NCBI RefSeq assembly: GCF_048569485.1
Contig: NW_027445230.1
Span: 1 to 64,000 of the forward strand
Reading direction: 5' to 3'
DNA: 64,000 nucleotides
Source of the DNA: Anomaloglossus baeobatrachus
Lineage: Eukaryota; Chordata; Amphibia; Anura; Aromobatidae
The notes under the pieces were generated by a model that saw only the letters and a list, made by a program, of their open reading frames with translations, made no database searches and was not told where the DNA came from. Made by a program: the position numbers and the translations under genes. Positions 1-12,055 of this stretch are shown here, piece after piece. How positions within the stretch are numbered: position 1 is the stretch's first letter; each line of letters begins with the position of its first letter.

Positions 1-324
1 TTGCAACCTACTGCGAAGCCTCATACCGCAATATAAGGAACGTCAAATACTAAGAAAGGGCGGCCTATGAAAGAATTACTACTTTCAATAAGTACACTTA
101 AACGGCTAATTGGGAATAGAAAAACTGTAAAAAGCCCTCTGAGAAAGCCCCCCTCTAACCTTTGATAGTAAGCTTTTCTGTAGTCTGCCTGTTGATGTAT
201 TTTCCGTTTGAACTGTGCACAACATGAAGAGACGGAACACTGGCGGCTTGTCACAATGCCCCCCGATGACATCACAATAGCGCTGCTGCCTAGAAAACAA
301 GCTGCGCAGAAGAAGTTGTTCTTT

Positions 325-339
325 GGGTGGGAGGGTGGG
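325..339 (+). other. G-quadruplex motif in U2 spacer
   Basis: Four GGG runs are separated by single bases (GGGTGGGAGGGTGGG), the loop arrangement known to give very stable parallel quadruplexes. It lies 484-498 bp upstream of the U2 start and recurs at that offset in every unit. A looser G-run cluster follows at 427-447. Whether it folds in the cell is inference. Confidence 0.7.
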
Positions 340-639
340 CTAGTGGAAGGAGGGGGCAATCTCTTTTTTTCCCGGGTGGTAGGGGGATGACAGGAGAAGG
401 GAAGCGGGTGGTGAGAAAGGTACAGAGGGCAGGGTTTGGGGGCTGGGAAGGAAAGGGAAAAGATTAGGGTTTGGGGATGATGAAAGGGCTTTCTACGGGT
501 AAGGATGGCAAAGGGTGGCAGTGACGGAAAGTCAGGCAACCTGTCCTGTCCGTCTTTTTGTATCGTGAATTGGAAAGACTGCAAGGGGGAGGGGAGTTGC
601 TTGCGCCCTAAAGGAGGAGTTATTCAGATTCATTGCAGT

Positions 640-645
640 GGGCGG
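640..645 (+). promoter_or_regulatory. GC box, candidate part of U2 distal element
   Basis: GGGCGG lies at -183 to -178 from the U2 start, within the distance range of the vertebrate snRNA distal sequence element, which in human U2 includes an Sp1 site. No good octamer (ATGCAAAT) or ZNF143 site was found beside it, so the assignment is tentative. Confidence 0.4.
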
Positions 646-756
646 CGGCTGCAAAACGCACCATTCTTCTTGTTTTGGCTCTGCAAAGCAGCCTTTTCAA
701 GGGTTGGCTTGGGTGACAAAATGTCTTGTGTAGGCGTGGGTTTGTCTCCCTCTCGC

Positions 757-776
757 TCTCTCTCCCTAAGATGTGT
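757..776 (+). promoter_or_regulatory. Candidate proximal sequence element (PSE) of U2
   Basis: This is the -66 to -47 position where SNAPc binds vertebrate snRNA promoters. The sequence is CT-rich followed by TAAGATGTG, with only partial resemblance to the mammalian PSE consensus. The call rests mainly on position. No TATA box is present, as expected for a Pol II snRNA gene. Confidence 0.35.
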
Positions 777-822
777 CCGGCATAGGCCAGGGTGCCACTC
801 GAGGCCCAAACCAATTCTGGTT

Positions 823-1009
823 ATCGCTTCTCGGCCTTTTGGCTAAGATCAAGTGTAGTATCTGTTCTTATCAGTTTAATATCTGATACGTCCCCTATCT
901 GGGGACCATATATTAAATGGATTTTTAGAACAGGGAGATGGAAAAAGAGCTTGCTCTGTCCACTCCACGCATTGACCTGGTATTGCAGTACCTCCAGGAA
1001 CGGTGCACC
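823..1009 (+). ncRNA. RNU2: U2 spliceosomal snRNA, unit 1
   Basis: U2 snRNA pairs with the intron branch site in the major spliceosome. The 187-nt gene starts with ATCGCTTCTCGG and ends GGTGCACC. Visible parts are stem-loop I, the branch-site recognition sequence GTAGTA at 855-860 (nt 33-38), stem IIb (GTCCCC/GGGGAC), the Sm site ATTTTTAG at 921-928, and the 3' stem-loops. Compared with human U2 as I remember it, differences in stem IIb (U-A to C-G) and stem III/IV (G-C to A-U) keep the pairing, which supports a functional RNA. The 5' end follows the conserved U2 start; the 3' end could extend by one or a few nt. It is transcribed by Pol II from an snRNA-type promoter and processed by Integrator at the 3' box (family knowledge). 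Confidence 0.97.
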
Positions 1010-1022
1010 CCTTCTTAACCCA

Positions 1023-1037
1023 GTTTCCAAAAGCAGA
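1023..1037 (+). terminator. U2 3' box (Integrator processing signal)
   Basis: GTTTCCAAAAGCAGA is a perfect match to the vertebrate 3' box consensus GTTT(N0-3)AAARNNAGA. It begins 14 nt after the mature U2 end, within the usual 9-19 nt range. It recurs at +200 to +214 from every U2 start and is kept downstream of the split copies. Confidence 0.9.
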
Positions 1038-1465
1038 ACTCAATTCACCTGATTCATATTAGCCCGATTTAATGAATTGGAAGAAAGCATACGTCTTCAT
1101 ATGCACCTCAATTTGGCCCATTCACTTTTCACACTTCCTCCTTTTGTTTTTTATCTTTCACACTTTTGACTTTCTTTATTCATCCAAATAGCAAACTCAT
1201 CACCACTCAACCTGACCAACTCGGCTATGTCCCCGTGCTGCAGTTCTCTGTCTTATCTAGATCATTTGCAATTGAATGGAATAGATCCCTTTTGGACAAA
1301 GTGGATTCACCTGCTGCTGCAGTGACCACAGGTGTGATAACATCTAGAATTGGCATCTGGTGCGATCTCTCCGCTTCCACTCCAAAGAAAGTTACCTGTT
1401 TATTCCTATCATGCATTGGTTTTTGGGGTTTTCTTTGAGTAATGATGATCTCTTTAGTAGTCTGT

Positions 1466-1481
1466 TGGCGCCCTCTCCTGG
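1466..1481 (-). promoter_or_regulatory. CTCF-like motif in U2 spacer
   Basis: The - strand reads CCAGGAGAGGGCGCCA, matching the vertebrate CTCF core CCASYAGRKGGCRSYV except at one position (G where C or T is expected). It lies 457 bp past the U2 gene and recurs once per unit at +643 to +658. A boundary or looping role is inference. Confidence 0.5.
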
Positions 1482-1532
1482 AGGAATAGTTTGCTTGCTC
1501 TTGGACATTCTAAAAGAGAGGTCATGATAGAC

Positions 1533-1552
1533 ATTGAGCTTCTGAGCTCAAT
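1533..1552. repeat. Short perfect inverted repeat in spacer
   Basis: Eight-bp arms (ATTGAGCT and AGCTCAAT) flank a 4-nt loop. It recurs once per unit, 52 bp after the CTCF-like motif. No function is evident. Confidence 0.6.
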
Positions 1553-2400
1553 TGGGGACAGTCATGGGTGATGAATGTTTGCAACCTACTGCGAAGCCTC
1601 ATACCGCAATATAAGGAACGTCAAATACTAAGAAAGGGCGGCCTATGAAAGAATTACTACTTTCAATAAGTACACTTAAACGGCTAATTGGGAATAGAAA
1701 AACTGTAAAAAGCCCTCTGAGAAAGCCCCCCTCTAACCTTTGATAGTAAGCTTTTCTGTAGTCTGCCTGTTGATGTATTTTCCGTTTGAACTGTGCACAA
1801 CATGAAGAGACGGAACACTGGCGGCTTGTCACAATGCCCCCCGATGACATCACAATAGCGCTGCTGCCTAGAAAACAAGCTGCGCAGAAGAAGTTGTTCT
1901 TTGGGTGGGAGGGTGGGCTAGTGGAAGGAGGGGGCAATCTCTTTTTTTCCCGGGTGGTAGGGGGATGACAGGAGAAGGGAAGCGGGTGGTGAGAAAGGTA
2001 CAGAGGGCAGGGTTTGGGGGCTGGGAAGGAAAGGGAAAAGATTAGGGTTTGGGGATGATGAAAGGGCTTTCTACGGGTAAGGATGGCAAAGGGTGGCAGT
2101 GACGGAAAGTCAGGCAACCTGTCCTGTCCGTCTTTTTGTATCGTGAATTGGAAAGACTGCAAGGGGGAGGGGAGTTGCTTGCGCCCTAAAGGAGGAGTTA
2201 TTCAGATTCATTGCAGTGGGCGGCGGCTGCAAAACGCACCATTCTTCTTGTTTTGGCTCTGCAAAGCAGCCTTTTCAAGGGTTGGCTTGGGTGACAAAAT
2301 GTCTTGTGTAGGCGTGGGTTTGTCTCCCTCTCGCTCTCTCTCCCTAAGATGTGTCCGGCATAGGCCAGGGTGCCACTCGAGGCCCAAACCAATTCTGGTT

Positions 2401-2587
2401 ATCGCTTCTCGGCCTTTTGGCTAAGATCAAGTGTAGTATCTGTTCTTATCAGTTTAATATCTGATACGTCCCCTATCTGGGGACCATATATTAAATGGAT
2501 TTTTAGAACAGGGAGATGGAAAAAGAGCTTGCTCTGTCCACTCCACGCATTGACCTGGTATTGCAGTACCTCCAGGAACGGTGCACC
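2401..2587 (+). ncRNA. RNU2: U2 snRNA, unit 2
   Basis: Same sequence as unit 1. The 3' box is at 2601-2615 and the CTCF-like site at 3044-3059. Confidence 0.96.
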
Positions 2588-3978
2588 CCTTCTTAACCCA
2601 GTTTCCAAAAGCAGAACTCAATTCACCTGATTCATATTAGCCCGATTTAATGAATTGGAAGAAAGCATACGTCTTCATATGCACCTCAATTTGGCCCATT
2701 CACTTTTCACACTTCCTCCTTTTGTTTTTTATCTTTCACACTTTTGACTTTCTTTATTCATCCAAATAGCAAACTCATCACCACTCAACCTGACCAACTC
2801 GGCTATGTCCCCGTGCTGCAGTTCTCTGTCTTATCTAGATCATTTGCAATTGAATGGAATAGATCCCTTTTGGACAAAGTGGATTCACCTGCTGCTGCAG
2901 TGACCACAGGTGTGATAACATCTAGAATTGGCATCTGGTGCGATCTCTCCGCTTCCACTCCAAAGAAAGTTACCTGTTTATTCCTATCATGCATTGGTTT
3001 TTGGGGTTTTCTTTGAGTAATGATGATCTCTTTAGTAGTCTGTTGGCGCCCTCTCCTGGAGGAATAGTTTGCTTGCTCTTGGACATTCTAAAAGAGAGGT
3101 CATGATAGACATTGAGCTTCTGAGCTCAATTGGGGACAGTCATGGGTGATGAATGTTTGCAACCTACTGCGAAGCCTCATACCGCAATATAAGGAACGTC
3201 AAATACTAAGAAAGGGCGGCCTATGAAAGAATTACTACTTTCAATAAGTACACTTAAACGGCTAATTGGGAATAGAAAAACTGTAAAAAGCCCTCTGAGA
3301 AAGCCCCCCTCTAACCTTTGATAGTAAGCTTTTCTGTAGTCTGCCTGTTGATGTATTTTCCGTTTGAACTGTGCACAACATGAAGAGACGGAACACTGGC
3401 GGCTTGTCACAATGCCCCCCGATGACATCACAATAGCGCTGCTGCCTAGAAAACAAGCTGCGCAGAAGAAGTTGTTCTTTGGGTGGGAGGGTGGGCTAGT
3501 GGAAGGAGGGGGCAATCTCTTTTTTTCCCGGGTGGTAGGGGGATGACAGGAGAAGGGAAGCGGGTGGTGAGAAAGGTACAGAGGGCAGGGTTTGGGGGCT
3601 GGGAAGGAAAGGGAAAAGATTAGGGTTTGGGGATGATGAAAGGGCTTTCTACGGGTAAGGATGGCAAAGGGTGGCAGTGACGGAAAGTCAGGCAACCTGT
3701 CCTGTCCGTCTTTTTGTATCGTGAATTGGAAAGACTGCAAGGGGGAGGGGAGTTGCTTGCGCCCTAAAGGAGGAGTTATTCAGATTCATTGCAGTGGGCG
3801 GCGGCTGCAAAACGCACCATTCTTCTTGTTTTGGCTCTGCAAAGCAGCCTTTTCAAGGGTTGGCTTGGGTGACAAAATGTCTTGTGTAGGCGTGGGTTTG
3901 TCTCCCTCTCGCTCTCTCTCCCTAAGATGTGTCCGGCATAGGCCAGGGTGCCACTCGAGGCCCAAACCAATTCTGGTT

Positions 3979-4165
3979 ATCGCTTCTCGGCCTTTTGGCT
4001 AAGATCAAGTGTAGTATCTGTTCTTATCAGTTTAATATCTGATACGTCCCCTATCTGGGGACCATATATTAAATGGATTTTTAGAACAGGGAGATGGAAA
4101 AAGAGCTTGCTCTGTCCACTCCACGCATTGACCTGGTATTGCAGTACCTCCAGGAACGGTGCACC
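3979..4165 (+). ncRNA. RNU2: U2 snRNA, unit 3
   Basis: Same sequence as unit 1. The 3' box is at 4179-4193 and the CTCF-like site at 4622-4637. Confidence 0.96.
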
Positions 4166-5556
4166 CCTTCTTAACCCAGTTTCCAAAAGCAGAACTCAAT
4201 TCACCTGATTCATATTAGCCCGATTTAATGAATTGGAAGAAAGCATACGTCTTCATATGCACCTCAATTTGGCCCATTCACTTTTCACACTTCCTCCTTT
4301 TGTTTTTTATCTTTCACACTTTTGACTTTCTTTATTCATCCAAATAGCAAACTCATCACCACTCAACCTGACCAACTCGGCTATGTCCCCGTGCTGCAGT
4401 TCTCTGTCTTATCTAGATCATTTGCAATTGAATGGAATAGATCCCTTTTGGACAAAGTGGATTCACCTGCTGCTGCAGTGACCACAGGTGTGATAACATC
4501 TAGAATTGGCATCTGGTGCGATCTCTCCGCTTCCACTCCAAAGAAAGTTACCTGTTTATTCCTATCATGCATTGGTTTTTGGGGTTTTCTTTGAGTAATG
4601 ATGATCTCTTTAGTAGTCTGTTGGCGCCCTCTCCTGGAGGAATAGTTTGCTTGCTCTTGGACATTCTAAAAGAGAGGTCATGATAGACATTGAGCTTCTG
4701 AGCTCAATTGGGGACAGTCATGGGTGATGAATGTTTGCAACCTACTGCGAAGCCTCATACCGCAATATAAGGAACGTCAAATACTAAGAAAGGGCGGCCT
4801 ATGAAAGAATTACTACTTTCAATAAGTACACTTAAACGGCTAATTGGGAATAGAAAAACTGTAAAAAGCCCTCTGAGAAAGCCCCCCTCTAACCTTTGAT
4901 AGTAAGCTTTTCTGTAGTCTGCCTGTTGATGTATTTTCCGTTTGAACTGTGCACAACATGAAGAGACGGAACACTGGCGGCTTGTCACAATGCCCCCCGA
5001 TGACATCACAATAGCGCTGCTGCCTAGAAAACAAGCTGCGCAGAAGAAGTTGTTCTTTGGGTGGGAGGGTGGGCTAGTGGAAGGAGGGGGCAATCTCTTT
5101 TTTTCCCGGGTGGTAGGGGGATGACAGGAGAAGGGAAGCGGGTGGTGAGAAAGGTACAGAGGGCAGGGTTTGGGGGCTGGGAAGGAAAGGGAAAAGATTA
5201 GGGTTTGGGGATGATGAAAGGGCTTTCTACGGGTAAGGATGGCAAAGGGTGGCAGTGACGGAAAGTCAGGCAACCTGTCCTGTCCGTCTTTTTGTATCGT
5301 GAATTGGAAAGACTGCAAGGGGGAGGGGAGTTGCTTGCGCCCTAAAGGAGGAGTTATTCAGATTCATTGCAGTGGGCGGCGGCTGCAAAACGCACCATTC
5401 TTCTTGTTTTGGCTCTGCAAAGCAGCCTTTTCAAGGGTTGGCTTGGGTGACAAAATGTCTTGTGTAGGCGTGGGTTTGTCTCCCTCTCGCTCTCTCTCCC
5501 TAAGATGTGTCCGGCATAGGCCAGGGTGCCACTCGAGGCCCAAACCAATTCTGGTT

Positions 5557-5743
5557 ATCGCTTCTCGGCCTTTTGGCTAAGATCAAGTGTAGTATCTGTT
5601 CTTATCAGTTTAATATCTGATACGTCCCCTATCTGGGGACCATATATTAAATGGATTTTTAGAACAGGGAGATGGAAAAAGAGCTTGCTCTGTCCACTCC
5701 ACGCATTGACCTGGTATTGCAGTACCTCCAGGAACGGTGCACC
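5557..5743 (+). ncRNA. RNU2: U2 snRNA, unit 4
   Basis: Same sequence as unit 1. The 3' box is at 5757-5771 and the CTCF-like site at 6200-6215. Confidence 0.96.
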
Positions 5744-7134
5744 CCTTCTTAACCCAGTTTCCAAAAGCAGAACTCAATTCACCTGATTCATATTAGCCCG
5801 ATTTAATGAATTGGAAGAAAGCATACGTCTTCATATGCACCTCAATTTGGCCCATTCACTTTTCACACTTCCTCCTTTTGTTTTTTATCTTTCACACTTT
5901 TGACTTTCTTTATTCATCCAAATAGCAAACTCATCACCACTCAACCTGACCAACTCGGCTATGTCCCCGTGCTGCAGTTCTCTGTCTTATCTAGATCATT
6001 TGCAATTGAATGGAATAGATCCCTTTTGGACAAAGTGGATTCACCTGCTGCTGCAGTGACCACAGGTGTGATAACATCTAGAATTGGCATCTGGTGCGAT
6101 CTCTCCGCTTCCACTCCAAAGAAAGTTACCTGTTTATTCCTATCATGCATTGGTTTTTGGGGTTTTCTTTGAGTAATGATGATCTCTTTAGTAGTCTGTT
6201 GGCGCCCTCTCCTGGAGGAATAGTTTGCTTGCTCTTGGACATTCTAAAAGAGAGGTCATGATAGACATTGAGCTTCTGAGCTCAATTGGGGACAGTCATG
6301 GGTGATGAATGTTTGCAACCTACTGCGAAGCCTCATACCGCAATATAAGGAACGTCAAATACTAAGAAAGGGCGGCCTATGAAAGAATTACTACTTTCAA
6401 TAAGTACACTTAAACGGCTAATTGGGAATAGAAAAACTGTAAAAAGCCCTCTGAGAAAGCCCCCCTCTAACCTTTGATAGTAAGCTTTTCTGTAGTCTGC
6501 CTGTTGATGTATTTTCCGTTTGAACTGTGCACAACATGAAGAGACGGAACACTGGCGGCTTGTCACAATGCCCCCCGATGACATCACAATAGCGCTGCTG
6601 CCTAGAAAACAAGCTGCGCAGAAGAAGTTGTTCTTTGGGTGGGAGGGTGGGCTAGTGGAAGGAGGGGGCAATCTCTTTTTTTCCCGGGTGGTAGGGGGAT
6701 GACAGGAGAAGGGAAGCGGGTGGTGAGAAAGGTACAGAGGGCAGGGTTTGGGGGCTGGGAAGGAAAGGGAAAAGATTAGGGTTTGGGGATGATGAAAGGG
6801 CTTTCTACGGGTAAGGATGGCAAAGGGTGGCAGTGACGGAAAGTCAGGCAACCTGTCCTGTCCGTCTTTTTGTATCGTGAATTGGAAAGACTGCAAGGGG
6901 GAGGGGAGTTGCTTGCGCCCTAAAGGAGGAGTTATTCAGATTCATTGCAGTGGGCGGCGGCTGCAAAACGCACCATTCTTCTTGTTTTGGCTCTGCAAAG
7001 CAGCCTTTTCAAGGGTTGGCTTGGGTGACAAAATGTCTTGTGTAGGCGTGGGTTTGTCTCCCTCTCGCTCTCTCTCCCTAAGATGTGTCCGGCATAGGCC
7101 AGGGTGCCACTCGAGGCCCAAACCAATTCTGGTT

Positions 7135-7321
7135 ATCGCTTCTCGGCCTTTTGGCTAAGATCAAGTGTAGTATCTGTTCTTATCAGTTTAATATCTGATA
7201 CGTCCCCTATCTGGGGACCATATATTAAATGGATTTTTAGAACAGGGAGATGGAAAAAGAGCTTGCTCTGTCCACTCCACGCATTGACCTGGTATTGCAG
7301 TACCTCCAGGAACGGTGCACC
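7135..7321 (+). ncRNA. RNU2: U2 snRNA, unit 5
   Basis: Same sequence as unit 1. The 3' box is at 7335-7349 and the CTCF-like site at 7778-7793. Confidence 0.96.
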
Positions 7322-8712
7322 CCTTCTTAACCCAGTTTCCAAAAGCAGAACTCAATTCACCTGATTCATATTAGCCCGATTTAATGAATTGGAAGAAAGC
7401 ATACGTCTTCATATGCACCTCAATTTGGCCCATTCACTTTTCACACTTCCTCCTTTTGTTTTTTATCTTTCACACTTTTGACTTTCTTTATTCATCCAAA
7501 TAGCAAACTCATCACCACTCAACCTGACCAACTCGGCTATGTCCCCGTGCTGCAGTTCTCTGTCTTATCTAGATCATTTGCAATTGAATGGAATAGATCC
7601 CTTTTGGACAAAGTGGATTCACCTGCTGCTGCAGTGACCACAGGTGTGATAACATCTAGAATTGGCATCTGGTGCGATCTCTCCGCTTCCACTCCAAAGA
7701 AAGTTACCTGTTTATTCCTATCATGCATTGGTTTTTGGGGTTTTCTTTGAGTAATGATGATCTCTTTAGTAGTCTGTTGGCGCCCTCTCCTGGAGGAATA
7801 GTTTGCTTGCTCTTGGACATTCTAAAAGAGAGGTCATGATAGACATTGAGCTTCTGAGCTCAATTGGGGACAGTCATGGGTGATGAATGTTTGCAACCTA
7901 CTGCGAAGCCTCATACCGCAATATAAGGAACGTCAAATACTAAGAAAGGGCGGCCTATGAAAGAATTACTACTTTCAATAAGTACACTTAAACGGCTAAT
8001 TGGGAATAGAAAAACTGTAAAAAGCCCTCTGAGAAAGCCCCCCTCTAACCTTTGATAGTAAGCTTTTCTGTAGTCTGCCTGTTGATGTATTTTCCGTTTG
8101 AACTGTGCACAACATGAAGAGACGGAACACTGGCGGCTTGTCACAATGCCCCCCGATGACATCACAATAGCGCTGCTGCCTAGAAAACAAGCTGCGCAGA
8201 AGAAGTTGTTCTTTGGGTGGGAGGGTGGGCTAGTGGAAGGAGGGGGCAATCTCTTTTTTTCCCGGGTGGTAGGGGGATGACAGGAGAAGGGAAGCGGGTG
8301 GTGAGAAAGGTACAGAGGGCAGGGTTTGGGGGCTGGGAAGGAAAGGGAAAAGATTAGGGTTTGGGGATGATGAAAGGGCTTTCTACGGGTAAGGATGGCA
8401 AAGGGTGGCAGTGACGGAAAGTCAGGCAACCTGTCCTGTCCGTCTTTTTGTATCGTGAATTGGAAAGACTGCAAGGGGGAGGGGAGTTGCTTGCGCCCTA
8501 AAGGAGGAGTTATTCAGATTCATTGCAGTGGGCGGCGGCTGCAAAACGCACCATTCTTCTTGTTTTGGCTCTGCAAAGCAGCCTTTTCAAGGGTTGGCTT
8601 GGGTGACAAAATGTCTTGTGTAGGCGTGGGTTTGTCTCCCTCTCGCTCTCTCTCCCTAAGATGTGTCCGGCATAGGCCAGGGTGCCACTCGAGGCCCAAA
8701 CCAATTCTGGTT

Positions 8713-8899
8713 ATCGCTTCTCGGCCTTTTGGCTAAGATCAAGTGTAGTATCTGTTCTTATCAGTTTAATATCTGATACGTCCCCTATCTGGGGACCATA
8801 TATTAAATGGATTTTTAGAACAGGGAGATGGAAAAAGAGCTTGCTCTGTCCACTCCACGCATTGACCTGGTATTGCAGTACCTCCAGGAACGGTGCACC
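8713..8899 (+). ncRNA. RNU2: U2 snRNA, unit 6
   Basis: Same sequence as unit 1. The 3' box is at 8913-8927 and the CTCF-like site at 9356-9371. Confidence 0.96.
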
Positions 8900-10290
8900 C
8901 CTTCTTAACCCAGTTTCCAAAAGCAGAACTCAATTCACCTGATTCATATTAGCCCGATTTAATGAATTGGAAGAAAGCATACGTCTTCATATGCACCTCA
9001 ATTTGGCCCATTCACTTTTCACACTTCCTCCTTTTGTTTTTTATCTTTCACACTTTTGACTTTCTTTATTCATCCAAATAGCAAACTCATCACCACTCAA
9101 CCTGACCAACTCGGCTATGTCCCCGTGCTGCAGTTCTCTGTCTTATCTAGATCATTTGCAATTGAATGGAATAGATCCCTTTTGGACAAAGTGGATTCAC
9201 CTGCTGCTGCAGTGACCACAGGTGTGATAACATCTAGAATTGGCATCTGGTGCGATCTCTCCGCTTCCACTCCAAAGAAAGTTACCTGTTTATTCCTATC
9301 ATGCATTGGTTTTTGGGGTTTTCTTTGAGTAATGATGATCTCTTTAGTAGTCTGTTGGCGCCCTCTCCTGGAGGAATAGTTTGCTTGCTCTTGGACATTC
9401 TAAAAGAGAGGTCATGATAGACATTGAGCTTCTGAGCTCAATTGGGGACAGTCATGGGTGATGAATGTTTGCAACCTACTGCGAAGCCTCATACCGCAAT
9501 ATAAGGAACGTCAAATACTAAGAAAGGGCGGCCTATGAAAGAATTACTACTTTCAATAAGTACACTTAAACGGCTAATTGGGAATAGAAAAACTGTAAAA
9601 AGCCCTCTGAGAAAGCCCCCCTCTAACCTTTGATAGTAAGCTTTTCTGTAGTCTGCCTGTTGATGTATTTTCCGTTTGAACTGTGCACAACATGAAGAGA
9701 CGGAACACTGGCGGCTTGTCACAATGCCCCCCGATGACATCACAATAGCGCTGCTGCCTAGAAAACAAGCTGCGCAGAAGAAGTTGTTCTTTGGGTGGGA
9801 GGGTGGGCTAGTGGAAGGAGGGGGCAATCTCTTTTTTTCCCGGGTGGTAGGGGGATGACAGGAGAAGGGAAGCGGGTGGTGAGAAAGGTACAGAGGGCAG
9901 GGTTTGGGGGCTGGGAAGGAAAGGGAAAAGATTAGGGTTTGGGGATGATGAAAGGGCTTTCTACGGGTAAGGATGGCAAAGGGTGGCAGTGACGGAAAGT
10001 CAGGCAACCTGTCCTGTCCGTCTTTTTGTATCGTGAATTGGAAAGACTGCAAGGGGGAGGGGAGTTGCTTGCGCCCTAAAGGAGGAGTTATTCAGATTCA
10101 TTGCAGTGGGCGGCGGCTGCAAAACGCACCATTCTTCTTGTTTTGGCTCTGCAAAGCAGCCTTTTCAAGGGTTGGCTTGGGTGACAAAATGTCTTGTGTA
10201 GGCGTGGGTTTGTCTCCCTCTCGCTCTCTCTCCCTAAGATGTGTCCGGCATAGGCCAGGGTGCCACTCGAGGCCCAAACCAATTCTGGTT

Positions 10291-10477
10291 ATCGCTTCTC
10301 GGCCTTTTGGCTAAGATCAAGTGTAGTATCTGTTCTTATCAGTTTAATATCTGATACGTCCCCTATCTGGGGACCATATATTAAATGGATTTTTAGAACA
10401 GGGAGATGGAAAAAGAGCTTGCTCTGTCCACTCCACGCATTGACCTGGTATTGCAGTACCTCCAGGAACGGTGCACC
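10291..10477 (+). ncRNA. RNU2: U2 snRNA, unit 7
   Basis: Same sequence as unit 1. The 3' box is at 10491-10505 and the CTCF-like site at 10934-10949. Confidence 0.96.
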
Positions 10478-11868
10478 CCTTCTTAACCCAGTTTCCAAAA
10501 GCAGAACTCAATTCACCTGATTCATATTAGCCCGATTTAATGAATTGGAAGAAAGCATACGTCTTCATATGCACCTCAATTTGGCCCATTCACTTTTCAC
10601 ACTTCCTCCTTTTGTTTTTTATCTTTCACACTTTTGACTTTCTTTATTCATCCAAATAGCAAACTCATCACCACTCAACCTGACCAACTCGGCTATGTCC
10701 CCGTGCTGCAGTTCTCTGTCTTATCTAGATCATTTGCAATTGAATGGAATAGATCCCTTTTGGACAAAGTGGATTCACCTGCTGCTGCAGTGACCACAGG
10801 TGTGATAACATCTAGAATTGGCATCTGGTGCGATCTCTCCGCTTCCACTCCAAAGAAAGTTACCTGTTTATTCCTATCATGCATTGGTTTTTGGGGTTTT
10901 CTTTGAGTAATGATGATCTCTTTAGTAGTCTGTTGGCGCCCTCTCCTGGAGGAATAGTTTGCTTGCTCTTGGACATTCTAAAAGAGAGGTCATGATAGAC
11001 ATTGAGCTTCTGAGCTCAATTGGGGACAGTCATGGGTGATGAATGTTTGCAACCTACTGCGAAGCCTCATACCGCAATATAAGGAACGTCAAATACTAAG
11101 AAAGGGCGGCCTATGAAAGAATTACTACTTTCAATAAGTACACTTAAACGGCTAATTGGGAATAGAAAAACTGTAAAAAGCCCTCTGAGAAAGCCCCCCT
11201 CTAACCTTTGATAGTAAGCTTTTCTGTAGTCTGCCTGTTGATGTATTTTCCGTTTGAACTGTGCACAACATGAAGAGACGGAACACTGGCGGCTTGTCAC
11301 AATGCCCCCCGATGACATCACAATAGCGCTGCTGCCTAGAAAACAAGCTGCGCAGAAGAAGTTGTTCTTTGGGTGGGAGGGTGGGCTAGTGGAAGGAGGG
11401 GGCAATCTCTTTTTTTCCCGGGTGGTAGGGGGATGACAGGAGAAGGGAAGCGGGTGGTGAGAAAGGTACAGAGGGCAGGGTTTGGGGGCTGGGAAGGAAA
11501 GGGAAAAGATTAGGGTTTGGGGATGATGAAAGGGCTTTCTACGGGTAAGGATGGCAAAGGGTGGCAGTGACGGAAAGTCAGGCAACCTGTCCTGTCCGTC
11601 TTTTTGTATCGTGAATTGGAAAGACTGCAAGGGGGAGGGGAGTTGCTTGCGCCCTAAAGGAGGAGTTATTCAGATTCATTGCAGTGGGCGGCGGCTGCAA
11701 AACGCACCATTCTTCTTGTTTTGGCTCTGCAAAGCAGCCTTTTCAAGGGTTGGCTTGGGTGACAAAATGTCTTGTGTAGGCGTGGGTTTGTCTCCCTCTC
11801 GCTCTCTCTCCCTAAGATGTGTCCGGCATAGGCCAGGGTGCCACTCGAGGCCCAAACCAATTCTGGTT

Positions 11869-12055
11869 ATCGCTTCTCGGCCTTTTGGCTAAGATCAAGT
11901 GTAGTATCTGTTCTTATCAGTTTAATATCTGATACGTCCCCTATCTGGGGACCATATATTAAATGGATTTTTAGAACAGGGAGATGGAAAAAGAGCTTGC
12001 TCTGTCCACTCCACGCATTGACCTGGTATTGCAGTACCTCCAGGAACGGTGCACC
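11869..12055 (+). ncRNA. RNU2: U2 snRNA, unit 8
   Basis: Same sequence as unit 1. The 3' box is at 12069-12083 and the CTCF-like site at 12512-12527. Confidence 0.96.

Larger units (their letters stand above)
1..822 (+). other. U2 5' spacer (partial first unit)
   Basis: No gene is seen here. From 300 to 620 the + strand is purine- and G-rich, with a G-quadruplex motif at 325-339 and a second G-run cluster at 427-447. Nearer the gene are a GC box (640-645) and a CT-rich stretch (745-765) next to the expected PSE position. Open frames such as a 187-residue proline-rich one on the - strand come from this composition and show no protein features. Confidence 0.85.
1010..2400 (+). other. U2 intergenic spacer (type example)
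   Basis: This is the first complete spacer; all others match it in length and, apart from a few bases, in sequence. In order it holds the 3' box (1023-1037), AT-rich sequence with no gene, a CTCF-like motif (1466-1481), an 8-bp-stem hairpin (1533-1552), a stretch with nothing recognised, the G-rich segment, and the promoter of the next gene. No other snRNA, 5S, tRNA or protein gene was found on either strand. Confidence 0.85.

Noticed and set aside
267-274. CRE-like TGACATCA in the spacer
   Set aside because: One mismatch to TGACGTCA and about 550 bp from the U2 start; such 8-mers occur often by chance.
461-476. Telomere-like TTAGGGTTTGGGG
   Set aside because: Not repeated in tandem; part of the general G-rich segment.
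21-584. 187-residue proline-rich open frame on the - strand, recurring in each unit
   Set aside because: It arises from the stop-poor complement of the G-rich spacer, has no domain or plausible start context, and overlaps the U2 upstream region. Its repetition only reflects the array.
1264-1271. Octamer-like ATTTGCAA in the spacer
   Set aside because: It has one mismatch and lies over 1.1 kb upstream of the next U2 start, too far for a distal sequence element.
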